A DNA stretch of 64,000 nucleotides from Siderastrea radians (GCA_964017195.1 OZ024895.1:12640501-12704500), one strand, 5' to 3'; shown: positions 44,283 through 57,091, counted from the stretch's first letter. Translations and numbers: made by a program. Notes: generated from the sequence alone by a model not told the origin.

Positions 44283-47021
44283 ACAACAGCATAGAAAAAA
44301 TAAGGTTACATTTTCATCCAGGCTACCGTCTAATAGCTGGCCTCTAGATTGCGTAAGCCAAGATGCGTAAGCCAAGATGGAAACGCCATGATAGCAAATG
44401 ATCAGTCCCAATTTTCTTTCGGTTTAACTCGGAGAAATAGTTTTGACAACGAACTTAACAATCACGGCAAACGACTTCTTGAAATCTGCAAAAGCGCAGA
44501 CCTTAGAATACTTAACGGCAGAGTGAGTGGGGACTCCCTAGGAAGAGCCACATTTCATGGAAAAACTGGCGTGAGCGTTGTTGACTATGTTATTTGTGAC
44601 CAAAACTTATTTTCTCATTTCAAAAGCTTTGTATTTAAAATGCCTACGTATTTATCAGATCATAGCCCACTGGTGACCTGGTTAAGTATTGGCACCGAAA
44701 TTTGTAATCAGGATGCTTTACCAAAGAATGCTACCTTAACACGATTACCAAAACAATTCCTGTGGGAAAGTAACTTGTCACCTAAATTCAAAGAAGTTCT
44801 TCAGTCTTCAAGTATGCAAATATTAATCCAGGATTATCTAGATGGCATTAAATCGGCTCAGAATGTAAACACTTCCGTTGAACAGGTAGAAAATATTCTT
44901 ATCGCCGCTGCAAAAAGGTGCCTTAAGATACGGACGATGAGACGACATAAACGCACTTACTCATCCCCAAATAAAAAAATGGTTTGACAAGGAATGTCGC
45001 TTAAAATGGCACGAGTTAAGAAAACTTTCAAACGAAAAACACAGAGATCCTTTGAACGACAAGGTACGCGAAAAATATCATACAACCTTACAGCAGTATA
45101 AGAAACTGCTCAACCATACAAGAAGCGAATATTACAACTTGAAGATCTCTGAATTAGAGAATACCACGTACAACTCGAGCTCGGACACTAAAACATTTCG
45201 GAATTGTGTAAATTCAATGGATGACTCTATAAAATATGAAGTCGCTCCGCCAATAAGTGAAGCGAATTGGCTGAATTATTTCCAAAATTTGCATTCTAAT
45301 AAGCCACTTATTTCTGACCAACAGAAAGTTGTTAGTGAGTTACAAAAACGAGAAGACACACTAATGCAATCACGGCCACTGGACTACCCTATTACAGAAG
45401 CGGAAATACTCTCAGCGGCAAAAAAATTAAAAAACAACTAAAGCGCATATTCGGACAAGTTAAAAAACGAAATGATTAAAGCTGGCTTACCTATGATGCT
45501 GCCTGCTTACCATAAACTTTTTAACACTATTCTCAGCTTAGGGACTGTGCCAAATATTTGGTGCAACGGTATTATAACTCTAATATTTAAATCTGGTGCG
45601 AGAAACGATCGTCGAATTACCGCGGAATTTGTGTTTCAAGCTGTTTGGGAAAGCTATTCTTTTCAATTTTAAACCAAAGACTACTTGGTCATGCCGTTTC
45701 GCTGAACATACTTCATAAATCTCAAATCGGTTTCTTACCAAAAAATCGAACATCAGATCATGTTCTTACCTTACGAACCCTTATAGACAAGTACGTGCAC
45801 GGTCATCGTGAAAAAATATACGCTTGTTTTGTTGATTTCAAAAAGGCATATGACTCCGTCTGGCATGAAGGACTCTTATACATAAATTACTGCAAATCGA
45901 TGTAGGAGGATGTTTCTATAAGTTATTACAGAACCTATATTCAAACTCCTCATGCACCTTTTAAACTCCTCATGCACCTACCAATTTTTTCAAACCAGAT
46001 CCTTCCATTACTTGAGAGGAGTACGCCAGGGGTGCATCTTAAGCCTCTTGCTTTTCAATTTATATATTAATGATTTACCATATGCATTTCAAAATACTTT
46101 ATCAGATCCCATCATTCTTCCAAATGATACCAAATTAAATTCCTTCTTATACACTGATGACCTGATTATTTTATCCCGATCCAAAGTAGGTCTGCAAAAT
46201 TGTCTAAACACGTTGTATTCTTTTAGCAGTTCTTGGATGTTAGATATCAATTCTAAAAAGACCAAAATTATGATCTTTCAAGAGGGGAGAGGAACAGGCA
46301 GTTAAATATCTTATCTCCCTGTTTTTAAACTCATTTTTCTCCCTCCTCCCTAATTTTTTTGGCCATTTCTCCCTCCTCCCTGTTTTTTCACCTTTCTCCC
46401 TGATTATGCTTTAACGGGTTTATATTACGTAACACTACACTCCAGTTTAAATTCTTTCCAATATTGTCACTTTATACTAAAGAACTTTGTGCTCTTTGAA
46501 TACCTACAAACTACTAGACTTAACATGTAGTAACAGGGTACCTATGAATGATGTACGTTATCTTTGTGATTTTGCCAAACTAACAGGCTCTTTTCCTCAT
46601 CTCAAGCGACATTATATCCTCATGATCCCTTACGAGTTCCTCTCATATCTTCTTGTTTCTCTATTGTATTGCATTTGATGTCTTGCCTTACTCTTACTCT
46701 CAGTTTTTATCTATAACCACACAGTTCTCACTGGATACAGCAAAGCCAGAGTCTCCTTTAATATATTTCATGATCAAATTAAGTCTGTAAACAAAGATGT
46801 TCTTTTTAAAGAAAGTCATGACACTTTGCCAGTTTGCAGGCACTCGAACCCACCTGCTGCTACGCGTAAGTGTGGGCATGTTACACTCTCAGTTCGTCGT
46901 CACTGTCACTATCGTTATTATTCAAAGTACCTTCAACTTCACTTTCCTGAGGAACAAGTTCGCTGATGTCCAACATCCCAAAGATTTGGTCAGTAAATTT
47001 GATGATTTTCTAGTACCTTAA

Positions 47022-47634
47022 GGACGGTGCCCCTTTTGTTACTGCACATACGTCCTGCGAATCTCTGGTCTGGGGTGCGTTTCTCGAAAGCCCCGAAAAG
47101 CCATTTATAAAAACATGGTTAACTCATTCTACAAAGCTGTTATTTTAACATGTCTTCAAGGTAAGAAATGTATAACTAATAGGGGAAGTTTGATGCTTAG
47201 AAAGTTCTTTATTTACAGGATACAGAGTAACTTATCGTGCTCAAAATCGACCCGAAAAGTCTCGGGGCTTTCGAGAAACGCACACCTGGTCCGAGATATT
47301 CGGGTTTCTTAAGGAATTTGCCTACTAATACAAAGGTATTGTTGCGCGGTTTATGACTATGTAGAAAAAGCAGATCTTAGCAAGGGCTATCAGAATCGTA
47401 AAAGAAAATTGGGGGTAACCGCGCATTTTTCAGAGATGTTTGGAAAGAAAATGCTGTACATTCTTTGTGTTTCTGAAGCTTTTTTTAGAATAATGGTAGC
47501 TTAGCCAGTATTTCTGAAAAATGCGAGGTTACCGACATTTTTCTTTTTTGATTCCAATAATCCTTACTAAGATCTGCTTTCCCCCCATAGTCATAACCTT
47601 TGCAAAAATACCTCTGTATTAGAACCCACCGTCC
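47022..47634. mobile_element. TTAA-flanked element nested in the 8.1-kb element
   Basis: TTAA at 47018-47021 and 47635-47638. Ends GGACGGTG and CACCGTCC are inverted; internal inverted segments (GCGCGGTTTATGACTATG and its partner near 47590) extend the palindrome. No coding frame. Confidence 0.75.
47074..47286. mobile_element. MITE inside the TTAA-flanked element
   Basis: Inverted ends TGCGTTTCTCGAAAGCCCCG (left) and CGGGGCTTTCGAGAAACGCA (right). The target duplication is unclear. Confidence 0.65.
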
Positions 47635-49534
47635 TTAAGAAGGTTTGCCTACATCGCAACTTTTTTGTTTGTGGCTGAACTAGAAATGTTTATTGGTTCT
47701 TGATGAGCGTTAAAATGTTAGGATTTGTACTGCACTAACGGGTCAAGATAACGCAGCATCAACCAGTACACGAAGTCCATAAAATTTTTTAAGTACGATT
47801 ACATTGTCAGTTTAGTTTCATAGTTTTCTGACTTCCCTTCCTACAAATTATTCTTATTAAGCAATTTGCAGTAGAAATATTTTTGCACAAAAAGACTTCG
47901 GAGTTTAACATGACACAGTGCAAGAGGGAAGTCCAGAACATGTCAATGTTTGAGTGACAGTCAAATTACTGTAGTAAAAGATCACAAAATGGAGCCGTTA
48001 TCGATGACATGAATGCCGAAAGTGCGATTCCACGGTCTATAATAAAATACTTCTTAAGATTAAGTTGCTGTATTGTTTCACATTTCTGGGAACCTAATGG
48101 AAGCACTGAATCAGAAAGCACTACTCGTTTTATTGGTGACGCCTAAACAGACCTAAACACATGAAGTGCACAGAAAAGACAGAAAACTAGAAAGACAAAA
48201 CATTTCGTACTCACCATGGCCTTGCCCCTGACCTTCCCCACGTTTTAACGAACACTAACATGACTAACTCAATGTCTCACGATTTTCCGATTTTGCCTCT
48301 AAATCTCACGGTCAATCAGAATATCTTGAAATGGCCAAACAATGAAGCGAGAAATTCTCTAGCGACCTCTAGTAGCATGAAGCGCGAAAAATAACAAGAG
48401 ACCATTCAAAATATCGCAAACACCTGTGCCTGAGCTTGCGGGCTCAAAATAGTCTTGGGTCCCCAGGGTTACCCAGTCTTCTCTCGATATAATTGTTTAG
48501 TGGGGAACAGATCCGTACAGTTTCTTATATTAGGATCTATTAAGGCTTTAAGAGCGGTTATCTGTAACTTTCACCTAGGACCATGCAAGATAGAAAAATC
48601 GAAAATTGCCAAACTTTGTCACAATAAAGGTCTTCCCAAACCATTTATAAAAATATAAGTTTCAGTTTATTTCGGTAGATATTTTACCGTTACGACGACT
48701 TTATCATTCCGATGGCTCTGGAGCGAGTAAAAACGACTTGAAAGTGTCACTTAAATCAACCGCTCGTCTTGAATTGTGAAGACAGAAATATCAATATCAA
48801 AGCCATGTAGTATAAGTAGGATATTCCCTTGTCATGTTTTCTTTGTCAAATTTGAATTCGATGGAAACCAGAATTTTTAACAGATTTTTAAAATTTAACC
48901 GTTTCGAGCGGCATAGTCGCACGCTAAAAAATGGCGAAATTCAGGACCAAAAAAAGCCCACTGGTATATGGCTTTCGCTGCTGAGACTACACTTGTTGGA
49001 ATAAGCAATCTTTCCTCTACGATTTGATGAAAAAAAATTTTTGGGTAAATGAAATGGTAAATTTTGGGAGCGCTTTATCTACACCCTATTTTCCAGGCGA
49101 AGACGACCTTTTGACCTTGACAGGCAGGGAAGTAATGACCAGCGTTTTCAAATAACACGCGCTAATTCCATTTTTTAAAGAAAATTTCCACAATGTTTGG
49201 TACTTACTAATTAATAGAATCTCAACTAAAGTCATCAGCCGAAAACAGGACATGTTTTCACTAGCAAATACGTTTTTTTGGCCAAGGGAAACTTTGGTTG
49301 TTAGTGATTAACATCGGCAAATTTGCATAAATTTGAAACATTTATTTTTCACAAGAAACTCGTTTTACCTTACTTGTTTCTAAAGTAAAAATACTAACGA
49401 AAACCAGTAAAGCATTACCTAACTATCTATGTAGCAAATCGTACCTTAATAACCATTTTCTGTGAAGAAATGACGAGATTTCTACTAGCCGCCCATGACA
49501 ACTGATGACAACCGTCGAACATTTTTGGGTAAGT

Positions 49535-50135
49535 GATGGCTATACTGTCACGCAATACACAGTGGTCTTAGATTACAAAACCACATGGCCAGGCAAATGC
49601 CAAACAGCTGTCAGCAGCCAATCTCCAATGCGCAGGAATGGACAAGAAACAAAAGAGATGTCTAAAACTTTGCTGTTAGTGCAATGAATTCTTTTAAAAT
49701 TCAAACCAGTCTTTATAGCATTAGTACTGTAGAATGTAAAATTATCCCAAAGTTCTTAACCAAAGAAAAATAAGAGCCAAATAATGTTACCGGTCATTAT
49801 ACCTGAAGTTGCGAAATACTTCCACAATCATGATGTAATAAACATGCCTCGTGTCAAAAAATCCCGACACAAATCTTACACGTGGGTTGTTCTGCTTGGA
49901 ACGCCACCAATCTGTCAAACCTCATAAACTACCATGGCTTTGTGTGGGTATTCGGAAATAGTTGGAGGAAGTTGTGGGGCTAGTTCAGACAACCCAGCGA
50001 ACTGGTCCAGTGTGTTACTTACTTCTTATTAACTGAGCGCGAGGGCCATACTGGGAGAATATTGCCCGAGGTCGTACAAGAACGACTGAGGGCAATATTC
50101 ACCTAGTAAGGTCCCGAGCTAGCAAGAGATAATAA
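49535..50135. other. No gene seen
   Basis: Spacer of the 5.7-kb element. A 60-codon frame at 49505-49687 has no recognised domain. Confidence 0.4.
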
Positions 50136-50398
50136 CAGGGTGGTAACGAGGTATGTTTTTCATCGCTGATCCCATTTTTGTACGCAAATTTCAGTTCCTT
50201 GATTCCAAAACCGTGACCAGTTTTCGTCCCTGATCCCACAAATGTGGTACAACCTGATCCTGATCCCCATAAGAAACTGCTGATCCCGATCCCATGGTCT
50301 GTGATTCCTGATCCCAGAGCTGTGGTCCTAGATCCCACCCTTCTGATCCCGATCCCACCCATTTGATCCCTGATCCCACATACCTCGTTACGACCCTG
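50136..50398. mobile_element. MITE with TGATCCC tandem repeats, copy 2
   Basis: Ends CAGGGTGGTAACGAGGTATG and CATACCTCGTTACGACCCTG, with many (C)TGATCCC units. Same family as 36678-36891. Flanks TAATAA and TATTAA are close to a 6-bp duplication. Confidence 0.75.
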
Positions 50399-50534
50399 TA
50401 TTAAGAAGTTTATTATATGGCTATGCCTAACACTTTATTACTTGAAAAGTGAGCCGTGGCGGATTGGGATGAATGAAACAGTTTACCGGAAAGCATACAA
50501 AACTCAGCAGTTTTATTCCACACAAGAAATTTAT

Positions 50535-51062
50535 AGCGCACCCGGAGGAGGGGGGTACTCCCTTACATAAGCTATATAGGTATGTGCGACCCCAAAGGGT
50601 ATGGTTTTTGAGCCTTTTTGGTCTGAAATAGGGTGAGGTTTGTGCCCGGGGGGGTACTCCCTTATATAAGCTATATTGGTATGTGCGGCGCCAAAGGGTA
50701 TGGTTTTTGAGCCTTTATGGTCTGAAATAGGGAATAGATTTTGACCATTTTGGTCTGAAATAGCGTGAGGTTTGTGCAGTCTGATATGGGATCTGGTAAG
50801 GTTCTTACAAGGAGCTATCTTTTTATTAATTTTCTTCCCCAAAGAACTAAGTTTTGATTAACATTGGGAATTTGAAGCCCTTCTCAACTGTTTACGCAAA
50901 CGAAATAGGGTTAGGGTCTCGTCTGAAATAGGGTCTCAAATTTTAAGTCAGGTCTGAAATAGAGTAGGGAAAATCACATATCTTGGTCTGAACTAAGGTA
51001 AGGGTTTCCAGAAGCGCGCTGCACACCGCCACCCAAATCTTCGGGAAGTACCCCCCCAGGGA
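50535..51062. mobile_element. Repeat element with GGGGGGTACTCCC ends and internal tandem units
   Basis: Left GGGGGGTACTCCC and right GGGAAGTACCCCCC are inverted. A unit of about 97 bp (TACTCCCTTATATAAGCTAT... GGTCTGAAATAGGGT) is repeated twice and then in part. No coding frame is conserved between the units. Confidence 0.6.
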
Positions 51063-52269
51063 TATCGCACAAGAAAAAGTAAAAACTTTCAAAGAAACTG
51101 TCTCTTTTCATTTAGCTTCAAATCATTCCAACTATTTGAATCAAATGTACTTTTACAAATTTCTATATTTCCACTTTACTAGCCGGGCATTAACATCGCT
51201 CATAGTGCCCGTGGGCATTACGGGAAAATCTGGCCCCGAGTATTGGCCAATCACAGCGCGCGTTATATATTTACAAACTCTAGCCATATAATAAAATTGG
51301 GGAATGCAGTAAAAACATCAAAGGACATCTGAGAAGTTACAAGGTGTCGGATGCCTCACTAGATTCAGAAGCAAAGCTTTTGTTGGCAAGAGCAGGTAAC
51401 TGTACTAGCTTGTACTGTTGAAAAATTTGGGTACTTATTGCTGTAGACTGCAAAATACTTTCTGCTGTTCGCTCTCTTTCTCTGCCTCAAAATAAGAAAA
51501 GGAAAGACAAGAAGAAGAAAACTCGCGGGGGCACGAATCTTCCGAAAAAGGTTAACTCGCTTGGCGCGAAGTGCCGAAAGCGTGGATTTTCCCGCGCGTT
51601 CGTATGATGCACCAAGAAATATGTAATGCTCTTTAGCTTGGATACAACTGTACATGCCGCCACCAGGAGTTGTAAAATCTTGCCTAAAGGCCAAATAACA
51701 CGGAAAACATTCGTGCAACTATTCGCGCAACGATGTTGCGCTTATTATCACCTCCCCGTCGCGTGTTCAGGTTGCGGAAAGTTAGTTGCTTCTACTTTTC
51801 AAAAAATAAAGATTTGTTGCGTGTATAGGTGAGAACACTCTCAACTTGTAACGCATCCTTGTTGCATAACACGTTGCACGAAAATCTTGCCGGTATTACT
51901 GAAGCGAAATAATGAAATTACTCATGGTATCCACATTTGTTATCACCTGGGGCGCAACACGCCTCTCTCCATCTTGGGGTACATCCATAGATAATTGAGG
52001 GGTAAACGAAGTTATGCACTGCCCAAACTAAAAATTCTGTTAAGATACCCGCCTGTTACAATGAGACATATTTGGCAGCTAGGGTGGGTGAATACTTCCA
52101 CGGGATATATTCCTTTTGACCTAAATGAAGACAGGAAAACTGAGTGTACCTTGGCACAGATTCTGACGTTTGACGATACTCGGAACTGTTTTTTTTTTCT
52201 AATTTTTAAAGGAATTTTTTAATTCAATGAAGTTCGTTTGGGTTTAACAATATGCCCGCGACACCGGGA
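51063..52269. other. No gene supported
   Basis: Only short frames; the longest (51365-51718, minus) has no recognised domain. Confidence 0.35.
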
Positions 52270-52570
52270 AAGGTTTAGAATCCGCTGGAGATCCTACAAG
52301 AAAAACTGCAGCTGTCCAAGTGAAGTGTCTGTTAAATATTTAGGTCCAATTGGCAGCAAATTATGTGGTAGGCCAGATAGTAGAGAATTACAGTAATCGA
52401 TCCGAGGAGTTGCAAAGGTCTGTGTTAGTATTTCGCGGTTTTTGTGTGACAGGAACTTTCTGGTAGTAACTAGATTACGTAGATGATAGAAAGCTGTTTT
52501 GTACAGTTAGTTCACTTGCTTGTTCATAGAAAGCGCACTTTCAAACCATACGCCAGTGTTCTTGGCTGAC
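52270..52570 (-). pseudogene. LINE RT C-terminal fragment
   Basis: Minus-strand translation shows GVWFESALSMNKQV, TAFYHLRNLVTTRKFLSHKN and ATPRIDYCNSLLSGLP, the post-RT signature of CR1/Jockey-type LINEs, with at least one internal stop. It lies in the spacer of the 5.7-kb element. Confidence 0.7.
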
Positions 52571-55500
52571 TATTTATATAGCAGCCGTTTATATATATGT
52601 AGTCGTCGGTAGTATCGTGGAAGCCATTGAAGCACACCCGCAAGATAGTTTTTCATTACCTAGGGTGGACCGGAATATCTACGTTTGTTTATCAAGAAAT
52701 ATTTTTAGGGCAAGGGGCGTCCAGCATACCCCTATGAATGATATTTTTTTCTGCTTAGAATGGTTAAAAGTAAAACCATCAGCATTAAATTTATCACAGG
52801 CACTTCTATTTAGAAAAAGTGGCAACCAAAAAAAAAAACACACAAACAAACAAAAAACAAGTCATGCCCAGAGATTGTAGCCAGACAGCATTCCAGGAGA
52901 CAAGAACAGGAAAAAACATCAGACAGATTCTGCCGCAGGCTAGCAATAAAAAAATTTAAATCCAGGCATTTTATCTTATGAGGTCCTTTTAACATGTCCG
53001 ATGATCAATCCCGTCGCTTTTATATGCCCTTCCCCTCATCCCCTCCCCTCTCCAGCTCTATGCTTTGCAAGTTGTTGAATACTTTCAATAGCATCTGAGC
53101 CTTTTCTGCTGCCTTGTCTTTCTGTGAACTGCCCACACTTTTAAATTGAGGATCGTATGTGTGGCTCCAAAATAACACGGTAAAAGCCAGGATGGGACCT
53201 CTCTGGTTTGTAATTTAAGACCAGTGTGTATATTGCGTGACAGCAACGTTTTCGCGACCACCCAAAAATGTTCGACGGTTGTCTCGCGCGGTCAGAAGAA
53301 ATCTCGACGTTTCTTCATCAGAAAAGAGTCATTAAGGTAAGATTTTCTTTATAAATAGTTGGGTCACACTTTATTGGTCTTCTTTACCATTGTTTTGCAA
53401 AAAAACTGAAGGCAGAAAACCGACTTTGTTGTGAAAGAAAAATGTTTCAAATGTATGCAAATTTGCCGATGTTAATCACCAACAACCGAAGTTTGCCTTT
53501 GCCAAAAAAACGTATTTGCGAGTGAAAACCTGTCCTGTTTTCGGCTGATGTCTTTATTTGAGGTTCTGTTAATTAGTAAGTACCAAACATTGTGAAACTT
53601 TTCTTTAAAAAATGGAATTAGCGCGTGTTATTTGAAAACGCTGGTCACTACTTCCCCGCTTGTCAAGGTCAAAAGGTCGTCTTCGCTTGCAAAAAAGGGT
53701 GTAGATAAAGCGCTCCCAAAATTTACCATTTCATTTACCCAAAAATTTTTCTTCATCAAATCGTAGAGGAAAGATTGCTTATTCCAACAAGTGTAGTCTC
53801 AGCAGCGAAAGCCATATACCAGAGTGCTTTTTTTGGTCCTGAATTTCGCCATTTTTTAGCGTGCGACTATGCCGCTCGAAACGGTTAAATTTTAAAAATC
53901 TGTTAAAAATTCTGGTTTCCATCGAATTCAAATTTGACAAAGCAAACATAACAAGGAAATATCCTACTTATACTACATGGCTTTGATATTGATATTTCTG
54001 TCTTCACAATTCAAGACGAGCGGTTGATTTAAGTGACACTTTCAAGTCGTTTTTACTCGCTCCCGAGCCATCGGAATGATAAAGTCGTCGTAACGGTAAA
54101 ATCTCTACCGAAATAAACTGAAACTTATATTTTTATAAATGGTTTGGGAAGACCTTTATTGTGACAAAGTTTGGCAATTTTCGATTTTTCTATCTTGCAT
54201 GGTCCTAGGTGAAAGTTACGGATAGCCGCTCTTAAAGACTCATGTCACGTTTTCTTTTAAGACATTCTCCCTTCTCCCTTTTCATGCTGGTTCTCCCGTC
54301 TCCCTATTTTTTTTGCGTCCTTTCTCCTTCCTCCCTATTTTTTGGGGGCCATTTCTCCCTCCTCCCTAAACCGTTCCTCTCCCCTCTTTCAAAAACGTGC
54401 AAAGAAAAACTCCGATCTAGAATTCCACATAGGAAAACAGAACATTGATATTGTACACGAATACACATATTTAGGAACCCGAATCTCCTCAACTGGTAAT
54501 TTTAATGTGTCTCTCAAACACTTGAAAGAGAAAGCCCTTCACGCTCTATTCGGCTTAAGAAAAAACACAGACATTAGTAGATTAAAACCTTCTTTGGCTT
54601 GTAAAATATTCGATACGATGATCACACCCATACTATCCTACAACTGTGAAATTTGGGGAGCTTACCAGAAACAGGATTTTAAAACGTGGGATAGCTCTCC
54701 AATTGAAAACACCCACTTACACTTCTGCAAGCGACACTTGGAAGTAAGTAATAAGGCTTCTAACGCTGCATGTAGAGGTGAATTAGGTAGATTTCCATTA
54801 ATAGTTGGTATTAATGAAAAAATTCTTAACTACATTATGTATCTCTTTGAGAAGGATGAAGACTCTATTGTAAAACAAGCATTACTTTTATCTATAAATC
54901 TTCATTCTAATCGCAATACTAGTTTTTATAGTAATATTATGGAATTATCCAAATCTTATAATCTACCGAATTTCGTTCCCAACAATTAAGATAAAACCAA
55001 AATATCAAGATATAAAGATATAATGAAACAGAAGTACATTACTCAGTGGCGTATTCAGTCAATTATACAAGGAAATTAGAGTTTTATAATACGTTTAAAC
55101 ATTGTTATGAAATTTTAAGTTATTTAAACCTAACTAGAAAAACAATCAATAGAAAGGCTTTGGTAAAATTACGCATAAGCAATCATAAACTTATTATCGA
55201 AACTGGAACATATAACCAAACTCCTCACGACAAAAGATTATGTCCAGTTTGTGACTCCAATGCAACTGAAGATGAAATTCACCTCCTCTGCTGGTGCGCG
55301 AAATATTTCAAACTTAGAAATGAATTTTTCGCTCAAATACTTAGTCATCTCCATAATTTTCAGCACTGCTCAAAATTATGGAGATGACTATCTTACTCAG
55401 ACCTGGTGATTTAACTGATGAACTCCGAAGATATTTATCTTAATTTACGATTGACGAATTACATTTCATTATTGAATAATTTGCGTGACAGTATGCTATC

Positions 55501-55695
55501 ATCTAAGAATGATGTCACTTGATTATCTGTTATTAATATCATAATAATTATTATTTCTTTTTCTTTTTGTTCTTGTTTTTACGTACCTTTTGCAATGCTG
55601 TAAATAATTATAGTCATGCAAATAAAGGTTATTGTTGTTGTTGTTGTTGTTGATTGAACGCTCCTCCAGGTAAGCTATCAGTGAGTACGTTTTCT

Positions 55696-56015
55696 CGATA
55701 CGTCATCACTTTGTAAGGCTTTCCGATTCCACGTTACTCTAACGGGTATGCGGTAAAAGGATAATCTAAAAGAATAAAATCCAAAGGTCACTTGCAAAGC
55801 TAAGAGTTGTGTGTTCCCTGATTTGCATGCCTTCTTGAAAAAAAGAGCATTTGTAGGCATTTAGACACAGCTCTTTTGCTGCTGTTATCAGCTATTGCCT
55901 GATTTTTGTTTCCTTGATTAATTGTTTTCCAAAGAATGTTCCAGAAAACATCATTTCCACAACGTTTCGTGCGGATGAGTACGACGTGTTTCAAAACTTT
56001 ATTTCCTTACTTCGC
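55696..56015. repeat. Segmental duplication, unit 2 continuation
   Basis: Matches 29530-29850 (shared TGTAAGGCTTTCCGATTCCA and GCATTTGTAGGCATTTAGAC). Removing 44313-55695 rejoins it to 42367-44312. Confidence 0.9.
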
Positions 56016-56333
56016 AGAGTTTGAAAGAAGATATCTTCTAAACAACAACGTATCGTAGGCCTGTCATGATCATTTATTTCCTGTTATTTTTCCTTTTCTT
56101 CTCTTCAAAATTTAGCTGTCGATTTTCTTCAGTTTTGCGGACTTGAATAGTTTTGTTAAGAAGCCAATTTTCAGGATTCAGTATTCAGGTCATCTGGACT
56201 GTGTGTTCGAGAAACAGCAAATGCATAGGATAAAGGGGAGCTAGTGAACCGCTGGTCAAGATGCTACAGGGTGCGGCTGAAATCTAAACATAAATCATAG
56301 TGGTCAACTGTAACGATGAATATTTTGGTTTAG

Positions 56334-56813
56334 TTTAGTTTTAATTTAGTTTATCGTGGAACCAATACAAAATATTTACGAACTAAGTTTATTTACTATC
56401 CACTTTCATTTTCAGTTTGCGCGGGAAACACTCCACCTGCATTCACCTGTTCTTTTAGTCGCCTTTAATACTGACGGATAATAACGCAATTAGATGAGCA
56501 CTAAACTAAGCTATAATTTTAGGCTTCACTGAGCTCGGCGCGATACCTTAATCCACTCTATATTTCCAGCTAAATTATCCATTCTGGCTACTAACCAATA
56601 GGCTTCTTTCGATATATTAAAATTCAGCTTGGTAGCGAGGCCTAGAGGACACAAATAAAAGAAATTTTACAAGCATGTTTATTCATTTCTTTTGTTTGTG
56701 TCCTCTAGGCCTCGCTACCAAGCTGAATTTTAATATATCGAAAGAAGCCTAAGCCCACTAACGCTCCCTAAATTATTACTAAGGCTATTACATGATCGTT
56801 TCTTATATTTCTT
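56334..56813. repeat. Duplicated flank, copy 2
   Basis: Paralogue of 31862-32213. It shows the empty site for the dispersed 1.4-kb repeat at its right end and the filled site for the palindromic MITE at 56601-56749. Confidence 0.85.
56601..56749. mobile_element. 149-bp near-perfect palindromic MITE, TA target
   Basis: Arms of about 55 bp (GGCTTCTTTCGATATATTAA onwards) are reverse complements around a short AT-rich loop. TA flanks both ends (56599-56600, 56750-56751). The paralogue at about 32145 has the uninterrupted CAATTAAGCCCACTAACG. Confidence 0.9.
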
Positions 56814-57091
56814 ACTGGTTCCGTTGCATGGCCAGAAATCGAATACAGTCAGCGGTAAGAGTCGCGGGCGTCTAATACTCTCATTTCATATCACTGAGTC
56901 TGCGCAGTGGTGAAGGTTGCTTGCAATCTCGTTCCCAGAGTCCGCGTTACCCTAGACCAGCGGTCGGGAACGAGGGACTCTGGGATAAAGCGTTTACCGG
57001 AAAACAAGAATCCTGTGATCGGTCAAATTGCGCAGGCGTCAGGTATTAGCACATCCGGTTTTACCAAATGGTGTCATTATTCCACGAGGCA

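Larger units (their letters stand above)
42367..44312. repeat. Segmental duplication, unit 2 (continues at 55696-56015)
   Basis: Aligns with unit 1 (27610-29473), including the signal exon and the 104-bp MITE. It is broken at about 44312 by a LINE, after which the alignment resumes at 55696 (CGATACGTCATCACTTTGTA matching 29530). Confidence 0.85.
48552..54231. mobile_element. 5.7-kb TTAA-flanked element with ~1-kb inverted arms
   Basis: TTAA at 48548-48551 and 54232-54235. Arms 48552-49534 and 53262-54231 (about 0.98 kb) are inverted with high but imperfect identity, starting GAGCGG and ending at CATTTTTGGGT. The 3.7-kb spacer carries MITEs and a LINE fragment. Neither the arms nor the spacer show a transposase. 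Confidence 0.8.
46282..54386. mobile_element. 8.1-kb inverted-repeat element inside the LINE
   Basis: Inverted ends GAGGGGAGAGGAAC and GTTCCTCTCCCCTC (14 bp, perfect). Perfect 6-bp direct flanks TTTCAA (46276-46281 and 54387-54392), and the LINE frame is restored when the insert and one TTTCAA are removed. Both ends carry CTCCCTCCTCCCT minisatellite in the same orientation. Nested TTAA elements account for most of its length, leaving a core of about 1.8 kb without a transposase. Confidence 0.85.
44349..55390 (+). pseudogene. LINE endonuclease/reverse transcriptase, fragmented
   Basis: Pieces at 44349-44987, 45001-45441, 45472-46281 and 54387-55390. The endonuclease C terminus shows VDYVICDQNLFSHF and LSDHSPLVTW. 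The RT has ACFVDFKKAYDSVW (motif A), LRGVRQGCILS and SFLYTDDLIILS (catalytic box YTDD rather than YADD). The frame crosses the insertion at KIMIFQ: left KTKIMIFQ, right FQKRAKKNSDLEF, with FQ encoded by the duplicated TTTCAA. The C-terminal part has HEYTYLGTRIS and a Cys/His cluster (CPVCDSNATEDEIHLLCWC). Several stops and frameshifts. Confidence 0.8.
44313..55655 (+). mobile_element. 5'-truncated LINE with TTG-repeat tail, interrupted
   Basis: Starts inside the endonuclease domain, so it is 5'-truncated. RT and C-terminal regions follow, then a 3' end AAATAAAGGTTATTGTTG passing into a TTG microsatellite (about 55628-55652). It interrupts the duplicated unit, whose sequence resumes at 55696. 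An 8.1-kb element splits its RT C-terminal region at 46281/54387. Jockey/CR1-type by overall look; exact clade unknown. Confidence 0.8.

Noticed and set aside
46282..54386. Similar pyrimidine-rich ends as long terminal repeats of an LTR element
   Set aside because: The shared sequence is a short CTCCCT minisatellite; the true ends are inverted, there is no primer-binding site or gag-pol, and the duplication is 6 bp.
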